Positions 16,213 through 24,509 of a stretch of 64,000 nucleotides of DNA are shown piece after piece. The notes below the pieces were generated by a model that was not told the origin of the DNA, searched no databases, and worked only from the letters and a program-made list of their open reading frames with translations. Both the position numbers and the translations under genes were made by a program. The stretch comes from Variovorax sp. SG517 (GTDB taxonomy: Bacteria > Pseudomonadota > Gammaproteobacteria > Burkholderiales > Burkholderiaceae_C), in contig NZ_JABMJG010000002.1 in NCBI RefSeq assembly GCF_013376045.1, forward strand, positions 434,001 through 498,000, written 5' to 3'. The first letter of the stretch is position 1. Each line of letters opens with the position of its first letter.

Positions 16213-16500
16213 TCACGCTTCGGTGGCGGCGCCTTTCTGTCCTTCAGCGCCATCGGCCTGCTCGGTTTCTAGCGTGATCTGGCTGACTCGAACGCGGTGA
16301 ACAACGAGCTCATCGATCTCCAGCCTGCGGATTCGAGCCCGCCCCACAAAAAGCCGCCCGATGGACAAGGCCCCGATGGCCAGCGCACCGAGCGCTGCGG
16401 CGCCGATCACGATGGAGCCCATTGCGGTCGTGCCGACAGCGTGCGCGCCCGTTGCGGTTGCCGGCGACGCGCGTACGGACTTTGATGGCTTCAGGTTCAT
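16213..16500 (-). CDS. small glycine-periodic membrane-like protein
   Basis: The 95-residue protein has a central stretch, residues 18-57, in which Gly recurs about every sixth residue with Ala/Ile/Leu between (AMGSIVIGAAALGALAIG). A basic-acidic strand-like region (RARIRRLEIDELVVHRVRV) follows. Such hexad or pentapeptide-like periodicity suggests either a tightly packed membrane hairpin or a small parallel-beta repeat. I have no function to offer. It lies on the minus strand upstream of (5' to) nothing obvious, between the TetR gene and the MocR regulator; a weak GGAG precedes its start. Confidence 0.6.
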   Translation of the reverse strand: MNLKPSKSVRASPATATGAHAVGTTAMGSIVIGAAALGALAIGALSIGRLFVGRARIRRLEIDELVVHRVRVSQITLETEQADGAEGQKGAATEA

Positions 16501-16560
16501 CGAAACTCCTTGGAACGGTGGCTCTGCTGCCAGGCCCGATTGTCGCGCCCGCAGGCGCTT

Positions 16561-17898
16561 TCAGAACGCCTGCTCCCCAACCACCCGCCGTACCGTCCGC
16601 AGCGCACCGCGCAACCCATCCAGCCCCACGGACCCCAGCGCCAGCCGCAGCGCATGCGGCACGTGTTTCGAGGTGGCGAAGGGCTCGGCGGTGGATACCG
16701 AGACGCCTTCGCGCATGAGCGCAGTCGCGACGCGGTCGGCGCGCGTTTCCTCCGGCAGGGGCAGCCACGCGAAGTACGACGACGGGTGCCGCACGCACTT
16801 CAGCCCCGCGAGTTCTTCGCCGGCGATGAGCTGTCGCGCCATCGCGTCCTGCCGCTTCTGCGATTCGAGGCGCTCGACCGTGCCGTCTTCCAGCCACGCG
16901 CAGGCGATGGCCGTGGTCACGCCCGGCGTGCACCAGGTGGTGGCGCGTATCGCGCGTTCGAGCTTCGGCACGCAGGCCTCGGGCGCGGCGACGAAGCCCA
17001 CGCGCAGCCCGGTCGCAACGCTCTTGGAAAGGCCGGAGACATACACCGTGGTTTCGGGCGCCAGCGTTGCCAGCGGCGGCGGCGGGTCTTCGGCCAGGAA
17101 AGCGTAGGCCGCGTCCTCGATGACGAGCAGGCCGTGCCTTCTTGCGATGGCCGCGAGGCGGCGGCGACGGCTCGCGCTCATCACCCAGCCCAGCGGGTTG
17201 TGCATGGTCGGCATGGCGTAGACGGCACGCACGCGGCGCCGCGCGCACAGGCGCTCCAGCGCGTCGAGGTCGGGGCCCTGGCCTGACGCGGGTATGGGTG
17301 CCATTTCGAGCCGGAGTGCCTCGGCGAGCACCTTGAAGCCCGGGTAGGTGAGGGCGTCGATCGCGACCACGTCGCCCGGCTGCAGCAGCGCCATCACCGT
17401 CACTGCGAGTCCGTGCTGCGCGCCGTCGACCAGCAGCACCCTCGACGGCTCGACGGCCAGCCCGCGCGATTCGAGGAGGTGCCGGGCGAAGCAGGCACGT
17501 TCGTGCATTCGCCCGCCGTGCGGCGCGTAGCGCAGCATCGCCTCCAGCTCGCCGCCGGTGGCGAGTTGCCGCAGCGCGCCGCGCAGCAGTTCGGCCTGTC
17601 CGGGCAGGGCGGGGTAGTTGAAGTTCAGGTCGAGCATGTCGGCGGGCAGCGCCCGCTGGTCGGCCTCGGTGCCGCCGGGCATGGCGGTCTCGCGCACGAA
17701 GGTGCCGCGGCCGACCTCGCCGCTGACCAGGCCCATGGCCTCCAGCTCCGCGTAGACGCGCGAGGCCGTGACCAGGGCCAGCCCGTGGCGCTCGGCCAGC
17801 CGCCGGTGCGTCGGAAGGCGGGTGCCGGGCTTCAGCTGTCCGGCGCGGATCTGGACGGCGAGTTCGTCCACCAGTTGCTTGTATCGGGCTTCGGCCAT
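16561..17898 (-). CDS. MocR-family (GntR-aminotransferase) transcriptional regulator
   Basis: The 445-residue protein joins an N-terminal GntR winged helix (residues 1-70: LKPGTRLPTHRRLAERHGLALVTASRVYAELEA, abbreviated LPTHRRLAERHGLA) to a fold-type I aminotransferase domain. The PLP lysine is in VSGLSKSVATGLRVG near residue 290, and the YAMPTMHNPLG motif is near residue 220. MocR proteins use PLP or an aldimine as effector. It is divergent from a DJ-1/PfpI gene, with an ACAAT-N6-ATTGT inverted repeat in the 92-base gap, so it probably regulates that gene and itself. Confidence 0.92.
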   Translation of the reverse strand: MAEARYKQLVDELAVQIRAGQLKPGTRLPTHRRLAERHGLALVTASRVYAELEAMGLVSGEVGRGTFVRETAMPGGTEADQRALPADMLDLNFNYPALPGQAELLRGALRQLATGGELEAMLRYAPHGGRMHERACFARHLLESRGLAVEPSRVLLVDGAQHGLAVTVMALLQPGDVVAIDALTYPGFKVLAEALRLEMAPIPASGQGPDLDALERLCARRRVRAVYAMPTMHNPLGWVMSASRRRRLAAIARRHGLLVIEDAAYAFLAEDPPPPLATLAPETTVYVSGLSKSVATGLRVGFVAAPEACVPKLERAIRATTWCTPGVTTAIACAWLEDGTVERLESQKRQDAMARQLIAGEELAGLKCVRHPSSYFAWLPLPEETRADRVATALMREGVSVSTAEPFATSKHVPHALRLALGSVGLDGLRGALRTVRRVVGEQAF

Positions 17899-17919
17899 CG
17901 TGCTGCGGATGTATCCATG

Positions 17920-17935
17920 ACAATTTTTTGATTGT
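17920..17935. promoter_or_regulatory. inverted repeat between the MocR and PfpI genes
   Basis: ACAAT at 17920-17924 and ATTGT at 17931-17935 form an inverted repeat with a 6-base T-rich centre, in the only AT-rich part of the divergent gap; a related GATTGTATTGATC overlaps its right arm. MocR regulators bind repeats in such gaps, so this is the likely operator and promoter zone. Confidence 0.5.
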
Positions 17936-17990
17936 ATTGATCACCGTCACTACGATGGCGAATCCACCTCGCATCCCACGGACCGACACC

Positions 17991-18593
17991 ATGCACATCG
18001 CCATCCTCACCTTCGACGGCTTCAACGAACTCGACTCGCTCATCGCGCTGGGCGTGCTCAACCGCATCAAGAAGCCGGGCTGGCGCGTGAGCATCTGCTG
18101 CCCGACGCCGGAAGTCACGTCGATGAACGGCGTGACCATTCGCGCGCAGACGCTGCTGGAAGAAGCGCGTTCCGCCGACGCGGTGGTCGTGGGCAGCGGC
18201 GTGAAGACGCGCGAGGTGGTCGCCAGCCCGGAGCTGATGGGGCGCCTCGCGCTCGACCCGGCACGGCAGCTGATCGCGGCGCAGTGCTCCGGCACGCTGG
18301 TGCTGGCCAGGCTCGGACTCGTCGAGGGTGTTCCGGCCTGCACCGACCTCACCACCAAGCCCTGGGTGCAGGAGACCGGCGTGGAGGTGCTGAACCAGCC
18401 GTTCTTCGCGCGCGGCAACGTCGCCACCGCGGGCGGCTGTTTCGCTTCGCCGTACCTGGCCGGCTGGATCATCGCCCGCACAGAGGGCGTGGAGGCCGCG
18501 GCGGACGCGCTGCACTACGTCGCGCCGGTGGGCGAGAAGGAGGCCTACGTGGCCAACGCGCTGAAGAACATCAGGCCGTATCTGCCGCAATGA
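17991..18593 (+). CDS. DJ-1/PfpI-family protein
   Basis: The 200-residue protein has the DJ-1/PfpI (class I glutamine-amidotransferase-like) fold: N-terminal HIAILTFDGFNELD with a conserved acidic residue, and the nucleophile-elbow cysteine C99 in AAQCSGTLVLA. A GCFASPYLAGWI stretch near residue 147 follows. A longer frame starts at 17928, but the conserved sequence begins at the ATG at 17991. Family members include isonitrile hydratase-like and glyoxalase III-like enzymes; the substrate here is unknown. It is divergent from a MocR regulator, and its 3' end overlaps the 3' end of manC by 23 bases on the opposite strand. Confidence 0.85.
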   Translation: MHIAILTFDGFNELDSLIALGVLNRIKKPGWRVSICCPTPEVTSMNGVTIRAQTLLEEARSADAVVVGSGVKTREVVASPELMGRLALDPARQLIAAQCSGTLVLARLGLVEGVPACTDLTTKPWVQETGVEVLNQPFFARGNVATAGGCFASPYLAGWIIARTEGVEAAADALHYVAPVGEKEAYVANALKNIRPYLPQ

Positions 18594-20019
18594 CCTGCTG
18601 GTCGGCCGGCGCGCACCGGCCGTAGGTGTCGTCGAAGCGCACGATGTCGTCCTCGCCCAGGTAGCCGCCGGTCTGCACCTCGATCACCTCGAGCACCGTC
18701 CGGCCCGGGTTCTCCAGCCGGTGGATGGCGCCGGAGGGCAGGTAGATCGATTCGTTCTCGTGCACCAGCGTGACCTCGCCGTTGCAGGTGGCGCGCGCCG
18801 TGCCTTTCACCACCACCCAGTGCTCGGCGCGGTGGTGGTGCATCTGCAGCGAGAGCTTGGCGCCGGGCTTCACGGTCAGCCGCTTCACCTGGAAGCGCTC
18901 GCCCAGGTCGATGCTGTCGTAGGCGCCCCACGGCCGCACCACGCGGCGGTGCTCGGTGGCCTCGGCGCAGCCCTCCTGCGAGAGCTTGCGCACCACATCC
19001 GCCACCTGTTCGGCGCAGCCCACGCCGGCCACCAGCACCGCGTCGGGCGTGTCCACGATGATGAGGTTCTCGGTGCCCAGCGCCACCACCGGCCGGTGGG
19101 GCGCGTGCACGAAGGTGTTGCGCGAATTCAGCGCGCTGGCCTTGCCGCTGAGCCGGTTGCCGGCGTCGTCCGCCGGGTGCAGGCTGGCCACCGCGTTCCA
19201 GCTGCCGACGTCGCTCCACAGGCCCTCGAACTTCACGACCGCGATCTGCCGGTGCTTCTCGAGCACGGCGTAGTCGATGCTCTCGGTGCGGCATGCCGCG
19301 AAGGCCGCGGGCTCCAGCCGCATGAAGCTGCCGTCGTGCGTCGCGCCGGCGGTGGCCCGCTCGCAGGCCTGCAGGATGTCGGGCGCGTGCTCGCGCAGCG
19401 CCGCAATCAGCGTGCGCGCCTGCACGAGGAAGATGCCCGCGTTCCAGCTGTAGCCGCCCTGCAGGATCAGCATCTCGGCCACGGCGGCCGTCGGCTTTTC
19501 CACGAAGCGCACCACGGCCTGGCTGTGCCCGTCGGCAAGCGGCGCTCCGGCCTCGATGTAGCCGTAGGCCGTGCTCGGAAAGCTCGGTACCACGCCGAAG
19601 GTGACGATCTTGCCCGCCAGCGCAGCCTCGATGCCGCTGCGCACCGTGCGGGCGAACAGCGGGGCATCGGGAATGTGATGGTCGGAGGGGGCGAACAGCA
19701 GCAGGTCGTCGGCGTCGGCCACCAGCGCGGCCGAGGCCATGGCGGCCGCCGTGCTGCGCGCCACCGGCTCCAGGATCTGCCGGCCCTTGGCGCAGGCGTT
19801 GTCCATGGTTTCCTTCACCAGGAAGCGGTGGTCCTCCGAGGTGACGCAGGTGATGGCGGAGTTCAGCAGCGCCAGCCGTTCGAGCGTGAGGTGCAGCAGG
19901 CTCTTGCCGCCGACCAGCGGCGCGAACTGCTTGGGCAGGGCCTTGCGCGAAAGCGGCCACAGCCGCGTGCCGCTGCCGCCGCAAAGAACCACGGGATGGA
20001 TGGGAAGAGGGGTGTTCAT
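18571..20019 (-). CDS. manC: mannose-1-phosphate guanylyltransferase / mannose-6-phosphate isomerase
   Basis: The 482-residue protein is the usual length of the bifunctional type II enzyme. The N-terminal pyrophosphorylase domain has VVLCGGSGTRLWPLSR near residues 11-26 and FVEKPT near residue 173. The C-terminal cupin isomerase domain has RPWGAYDSID near residue 353, then MHHHRAEHWVVVKGTA with metal-ligand histidines. It makes GDP-mannose, the precursor for GDP-fucose made by the fucose synthase encoded 9 kb away in the same block. It is the last gene of the exopolysaccharide block and overlaps the convergent PfpI gene. Confidence 0.94.
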   Translation of the reverse strand: MNTPLPIHPVVLCGGSGTRLWPLSRKALPKQFAPLVGGKSLLHLTLERLALLNSAITCVTSEDHRFLVKETMDNACAKGRQILEPVARSTAAAMASAALVADADDLLLFAPSDHHIPDAPLFARTVRSGIEAALAGKIVTFGVVPSFPSTAYGYIEAGAPLADGHSQAVVRFVEKPTAAVAEMLILQGGYSWNAGIFLVQARTLIAALREHAPDILQACERATAGATHDGSFMRLEPAAFAACRTESIDYAVLEKHRQIAVVKFEGLWSDVGSWNAVASLHPADDAGNRLSGKASALNSRNTFVHAPHRPVVALGTENLIIVDTPDAVLVAGVGCAEQVADVVRKLSQEGCAEATEHRRVVRPWGAYDSIDLGERFQVKRLTVKPGAKLSLQMHHHRAEHWVVVKGTARATCNGEVTLVHENESIYLPSGAIHRLENPGRTVLEVIEVQTGGYLGEDDIVRFDDTYGRCAPADQQVIAADTA

Positions 20020-20074
20020 GATCGCCAGCGTCGGGTGTTGGTAAGCCAGGTGAAACCGGGAAGGACCGGGGCGC

Positions 20075-20884
20075 TCAGATCAGCCCCGTGTATGCCGCGT
20101 AGCTCACGGCCTGCGCGCGCGAATGCACGTGCAGCTTCTTGTAGATGTTCTTGATGTGCGCGTTGACGGTCTGCCCCGAGATGCCCAGCTTGTTGCCGAT
20201 TTCCTCGGTGACGTGGCCGCGCGCCACGAAGCGCAGGATCTCGCACTCGCGCGCGGTGAGCGTCGCTTCGCGCTGCACGGGTTCCGCGGGCGGCAGCGCG
20301 CCGGGTGGCCGGTAGCTCAGCCTCGAGAGCAGCCTGCGCGCCAGCCGCGGCGTGATGGCCGCGCCGCCGTTCACCACCTGCAGCACGGCCTGGGCGAAGC
20401 TCTGCAGCCATGCGTCCTTCAGCAGGTAGCCGGTGGCTCCCATCTCGAAGGCGCGCAGCACGTGCGATTCGTCTTCCAGCGCGGAGATCACGACGATCTC
20501 TCCGGTGCGGTGCTGCTCGCGCGCTTCCTGGATCAGGTCGAAGCCGGTGCCGTCGCCCAGCCGCAGGTCGACCATCAGCACGTCGAAATCGTGCGTGGCC
20601 AGCAGCCGCCGGCCGTCGCGCAGGCTGCCGGCCTGGCCTTCGAGCTGTATGCGCAGGTCCGACAGCAGTTCCTGGGCGATCACGCGGCGCATGAACTCGT
20701 CGTCCTCGACGAGCAGCACGCGCACGGGCGAGTCTTCCTGGCCGGTCAGGAAGCCGGGCCACAGTGGCGCGGCGGGCGCGCAGATGCCCGATGAATACCC
20801 CGGCCGGCCGGTGCCCTGCTCGCCGGGCGGGGGAGAAGCGTTGTCAGGCATGGCTATGTCCCACGTTGGAGTTGATGTTGGCAT
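20075..20884 (-). CDS. LuxR/NarL-type response regulator within the exopolysaccharide block
   Basis: The 269-residue protein has a 50-residue Pro/Gly-rich leader. A receiver domain follows, with the acidic pair in LLVEDDE (residues 58-64), phospho-acceptor Asp106 in MVDLRLGDG and the lysine in GYLLKDAW. A LuxR helix-turn-helix is near residues 205-265 (LTARECEILRFVARG, GISGQTVNAHIKNIYKKL). I chose the ATG at 20884, which lies inside the 3' end of galE with AGGA eight bases upstream; a second ATG at 20851 is possible. No histidine kinase is encoded nearby. It probably controls polysaccharide or attachment genes. Confidence 0.88.
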   Translation of the reverse strand: MPTSTPTWDIAMPDNASPPPGEQGTGRPGYSSGICAPAAPLWPGFLTGQEDSPVRVLLVEDDEFMRRVIAQELLSDLRIQLEGQAGSLRDGRRLLATHDFDVLMVDLRLGDGTGFDLIQEAREQHRTGEIVVISALEDESHVLRAFEMGATGYLLKDAWLQSFAQAVLQVVNGGAAITPRLARRLLSRLSYRPPGALPPAEPVQREATLTARECEILRFVARGHVTEEIGNKLGISGQTVNAHIKNIYKKLHVHSRAQAVSYAAYTGLI

Positions 20885-21953
20885 CGCTGTTGTCCTGGTA
20901 GCGCGGAAGATTCGTGGCGAAGGCCGGTGCCGGGTCGTCGAAGCCGTGCGGGTTGGCGGCTTGCCAGCGCCAGCTGTCGGCGCACATCTGGTCGAGGTCG
21001 CGGCGCGCGCGCCAGCCGAAGGCGAGGAGCGCCCCGCGCGCGTCGGCCCAGTAGGCGGGCGCGTCGCCGGGCCGGCGCGGCCCGATGCGCAGCGCGATGC
21101 GGCGGCCGCTCGCGCGCTCGAAGGCCGACACCACTTCCAGCACCGAAGCGCCGTGGCCGGTGCCGAGGTTCGTCATCAGCACGCCCGGCTGGCGCGCCGC
21201 ATGGCGCAGCGCCGCCACGTGGCCCTCGGCCACGTCCATCACGTGCACGTAGTCGCGCACGCCGGTGCCGTCGGCGGTGTCGTAGTCGGCGCCGTGCACC
21301 ACCAGGCAATCGCGCTCGCCGGCCGCGACCTGCGCGACGTAGGGCATGAGGTTGTTAGGGGGACCGTGCGGCAGTTCGCCGAGCAGGCCGCTCTCGTGCG
21401 CACCCACCGGGTTGAAGTAGCGCAGGCAGGCGATGCCCCAGCGCCCGTCGGAGCGCGCGAGGTCGGCCAGCAGGCTCTCCACCATCGCCTTGGTGCGGCC
21501 GTAGGGGTTGACCGCGTTGCAAGGCGCGGACTCCGGAATGGGCGAGGGATGCGAGTCGCCGTACACCGTGGCCGACGATGAGAACACCAGCGTGCGCACC
21601 CCCGCACGGCCCATGGCCTGCACCAGAGAGAGCGTGCCGGCCAGGTTGACGTCGTAGTAGCCCAGCGGATCGGCCACCGACTCGCCCACCGCCTTCAGCC
21701 CCGCCAGGTGCACCACCGCGCGCACCGGGTGCGCCGCGAAAGCGCGGTCGAGCGCCGCCGCGTCGCGCACGTCGGCGCGCACGAGCACGGGCTCGATGCC
21801 GGTGATGCACGCCACCCGCTTCAGCGAGCGCGCGTCGCTGTTGACCAGCGTGTCGAGCACCACGGGCCGGTAGCCCGCCGCGATCAGCGCCACGCAGGTG
21901 TGGCTGCCGATGAAGCCGGCGCCGCCTGTGACGAGGATTGCGGGGGCTGGCAT
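20844..21953 (-). CDS. galE: UDP-glucose 4-epimerase
   Basis: The 369-residue short-chain dehydrogenase-like protein has the NAD site TGGAGFIGSH near residues 9-18. The catalytic pair is in SSSATVYG (residue 125 region) and YGRTK (residue 150 region), and the GalE-specific stretches RYFNPVGAH and RDYVHVMDVAEGH follow. It interconverts UDP-glucose and UDP-galactose and should supply UDP-Gal for the polysaccharide. Its last 40 bases overlap the response-regulator gene. The extra ~20 C-terminal residues (NLPRYQDNSDANINS) are not part of the usual family. Confidence 0.93.
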   Translation of the reverse strand: MPAPAILVTGGAGFIGSHTCVALIAAGYRPVVLDTLVNSDARSLKRVACITGIEPVLVRADVRDAAALDRAFAAHPVRAVVHLAGLKAVGESVADPLGYYDVNLAGTLSLVQAMGRAGVRTLVFSSSATVYGDSHPSPIPESAPCNAVNPYGRTKAMVESLLADLARSDGRWGIACLRYFNPVGAHESGLLGELPHGPPNNLMPYVAQVAAGERDCLVVHGADYDTADGTGVRDYVHVMDVAEGHVAALRHAARQPGVLMTNLGTGHGASVLEVVSAFERASGRRIALRIGPRRPGDAPAYWADARGALLAFGWRARRDLDQMCADSWRWQAANPHGFDDPAPAFATNLPRYQDNSDANINSNVGHSHA

Positions 21954-21981
21954 GGTGGCTTGTCCTGGCGACGGGGCCGCG

Positions 21982-23229
21982 TCATGCGGCGATGCTGTGC
22001 TGCAGTTCCTCTTCGAGGCGCTGCAGGATCACGTTGCGGTCCAGCTCGGCTTCGGCGAAGCGCCGGCCGATCGCTCCCATCAGCTCGCGCGTGGCGGGCG
22101 ACATCGAGAGCTGCTCGATGGCATCGGCCAGCGCGGCGGCGTCGCCGGGCTCGACCACCACGCCGCGGCCCCACACGGCCTCGCTGAGCGCGGTGCCGGC
22201 ATGCGCGGTCACGATCACCGCGCGGCCGCTGGCGAGCATGCCGCCCAGCTTCGAGGGCATGACCAGGTCGGCCGCGTCGGCGCGCTGCGGCAGCACGTGG
22301 ATGTCGGCCATGCCCAGCAGCTCGTTGAGCCGCTCGGCCGGCTGCAGGTCGAGGAAATGCGCGTTGCCCAGCCGCACGCAGGCATCCATCAGCGAGGCGC
22401 GGCTCGGGCCGTTGCCGCAGAACACGAAATGGATGTCGTGGGAGCACACCAGCAGCCGCGCCGCGTCGGCCAGCAGCTCGATGCCCTGCTTGCTGCCGAG
22501 GCTGCCGGCGTAGAGCACCACCACCGCCTCGGCCGGAATGCCCAGTTCGGCCCGGTAGCCCTGCGCCGATGCGCCCGTGGCCAGCGCTGGGCGCTCGACG
22601 GGGCGGATGGCCTCCACGTCGACCCAGTTCGGGAACAGCACCAGCCTGGACTCGTCCACGCCTTTCTCCCTGGCCTTGGCGAGCATCGTGGAGGAAATGG
22701 TCGAGACGCGGTCGAACTTGCGCATCAGCCAGCGCTCGGCCGCCAGCGCGAAGCGGCGCACCCGTTCGCCGCGCACCCAGCCCAGGCCGAAGGCGGCGTC
22801 CACCTCGTAGTCCTGGATGTGCAGCCACGCACTGGCGCGAAGCAGCTTCGCCAGGCACAGCGCGGCCGGCGCGCAGGACACGGGCGGCTCCACCACGAAC
22901 ACCACGTCAGGCCTCCAGCGCAGCTGCGCCAGCAGCAGCGGAATGCTCGACAGCGTGAAGGACAGCAGGTGCCCGATTCGCCCCAGCGCGCGCGGTTTCT
23001 GCGGCACCCAGGTGGGCGCGCGCCAGACCTTGACGCCGTTCCAGTCGTCCTTGCGATAGGCCCATGCCGAGTAGCCCTCGGACACGGCCCATTGCGGAAA
23101 GAAGGGCGGCGACGCGATCACCCGCACCTCGTGCCCGCGCGCCTGCAGCCACTCGGCCATCTCGCCCGAGTACTTGCCGATGCCGGCCAGCTCGGGCGCG
23201 AAGTTCATCGAGTAGACCAGTATCTTCAT
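21982..23229 (-). CDS. WcaI-like glycosyltransferase (GT4)
   Basis: The 415-residue protein begins KILVYSMNFAPELAGIGKYSGEMAEWL (pieces: KILVYSMNFAPEL, GIGKYSGEMAEWL), the typical start of colanic-acid WcaI-type GT4 enzymes. It also has LHIQDYEVDAAFGLG near residue 137 and a C-terminal nucleotide-sugar site (PSKLGGMLASGRAVI). It probably adds one sugar to the lipid-linked repeat unit on the cytoplasmic face. The ATG at 23229 overlaps the stop of the flippase gene. In E. coli, WcaI transfers fucose; specificity here is not certain. Confidence 0.88.
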   Translation of the reverse strand: MKILVYSMNFAPELAGIGKYSGEMAEWLQARGHEVRVIASPPFFPQWAVSEGYSAWAYRKDDWNGVKVWRAPTWVPQKPRALGRIGHLLSFTLSSIPLLLAQLRWRPDVVFVVEPPVSCAPAALCLAKLLRASAWLHIQDYEVDAAFGLGWVRGERVRRFALAAERWLMRKFDRVSTISSTMLAKAREKGVDESRLVLFPNWVDVEAIRPVERPALATGASAQGYRAELGIPAEAVVVLYAGSLGSKQGIELLADAARLLVCSHDIHFVFCGNGPSRASLMDACVRLGNAHFLDLQPAERLNELLGMADIHVLPQRADAADLVMPSKLGGMLASGRAVIVTAHAGTALSEAVWGRGVVVEPGDAAALADAIEQLSMSPATRELMGAIGRRFAEAELDRNVILQRLEEELQHSIAA

Positions 23230-24485
23230 GACGCCCGTCCCCGCGCCAGCAGGCGCACGATGGGGAAGAAGCCGAAGTGCAGGCGCATGCGCGTCTCGCA
23301 CAGCACGAAGTCGGTCACGCAGGCAACGAAGAAGACGTAGTGCGGCTTGCCCGGAAAGAGCACCGCCACCGCGCCGTAGGACGCCAGCCGCAGCGCCACT
23401 TCGAGCAGCGCCCACCGGCCGAGCGAGCCCATGGTGGTCTTCAGCGACAGCACCATCTCGTGGTGGATCGTGTAGGTGCGCAGCAGGAAGTACGGCGCAA
23501 TGCACAGGAAGATGGAGCGCGCCTCGTTGCCCAGCTTGAGCAGCGGCGCGGCGGCCGCGACGAGGGCCGCCAGCCCGACGAAGAGCGCGCAGCCCAGCAG
23601 GAACGAGTGCTTCGCCAGGCGCAGCTTCGCCGCGGTGAAGTTGCCGGCCTCGGTCTCCAGCATGGCCGGCGTCTTCGTGAAGAGGAAGGACTGCACGAAC
23701 TGCGACGGCGCCTCCGCCAGCAGGAAGGCGATCTTGAAGGCGCCCACGTAGCCCAGCGGCATGAAGTACGCCACGATGAGCAGGTCCGACTTGCGCAGCA
23801 GGAACATGAGCAGCGAATACACCGTCGCGCCGGCCTGCGAGCCCAGCTGCAGCGCGGCACGGCCGACCGGCGGCGCCGAGCCGTTGGCCGGCAGCCCCAC
23901 CGCCAGGCACACCACCACCACGGCAATCAGGTTGATGAGCAGCAGGTGAGCCACGCCAAGATCGAAGCGCACCGCCACGCACAGGCTCACGCCCGCCACC
24001 AGCACGGTCGCACGGATGCCGGCCTCCAGGTTGAGCAGCCCCGCATGGCCCAGGCCCCGGCTGAAGGACAGGCGCAGGCTGTTGAAGGAGAACACCGCCA
24101 GCGTCGCCACCAGGATGGCGAAGGGCGCGTCGCCCACGGGAAAGCGCTGCACCGTGAGGATCACCGTCACCAGCACCGTGGCCAGCGGCAGCCCGATGGC
24201 CAGCGTGCGCACCACGTCGCCGCGCGTCACGCCCGGCGGCACCGTGGCCGCATGGCGCGAGAAGAGCAGCGAGCTGCCCAGCGTGCCGACCACCAGCGCC
24301 ACCTCCATGACCGACTGGTAGATCGAGTACTCGCCGAAGCGCGCCGGCGGAATGCTCGCCGCCATCAGGAAGATCGCCAGGAAGCCCGACAGGTACACAT
24401 ACAGCCGCGACGCGAGCGCGCCCAGCCCCGACAGCCAGGCCATGCGCGCGCCGGGCGGCGTGAGTGGCAGGCTGAAGTGCTTCAT
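23226..24485 (-). CDS. Wzx-type polysaccharide flippase
   Basis: The 419-residue protein is almost entirely hydrophobic with about 12 predicted membrane segments and a basic C-terminus, as in MATE/PST-type polysaccharide exporters. The N-terminal VYLSGFLAIFLMAAS..FGEYSIYQSVMEVALVVG pattern (abbreviated) matches family starts. It should flip the undecaprenyl-diphosphate-linked repeat unit to the periplasmic face. Its stop overlaps the start of the WcaI-like gene (ATGA). Confidence 0.85.
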   Translation of the reverse strand: MKHFSLPLTPPGARMAWLSGLGALASRLYVYLSGFLAIFLMAASIPPARFGEYSIYQSVMEVALVVGTLGSSLLFSRHAATVPPGVTRGDVVRTLAIGLPLATVLVTVILTVQRFPVGDAPFAILVATLAVFSFNSLRLSFSRGLGHAGLLNLEAGIRATVLVAGVSLCVAVRFDLGVAHLLLINLIAVVVVCLAVGLPANGSAPPVGRAALQLGSQAGATVYSLLMFLLRKSDLLIVAYFMPLGYVGAFKIAFLLAEAPSQFVQSFLFTKTPAMLETEAGNFTAAKLRLAKHSFLLGCALFVGLAALVAAAAPLLKLGNEARSIFLCIAPYFLLRTYTIHHEMVLSLKTTMGSLGRWALLEVALRLASYGAVAVLFPGKPHYVFFVACVTDFVLCETRMRLHFGFFPIVRLLARGRAS

Positions 24486-24509
24486 GGCGCGGGCTCGCTT
24501 CTGGTTCGG

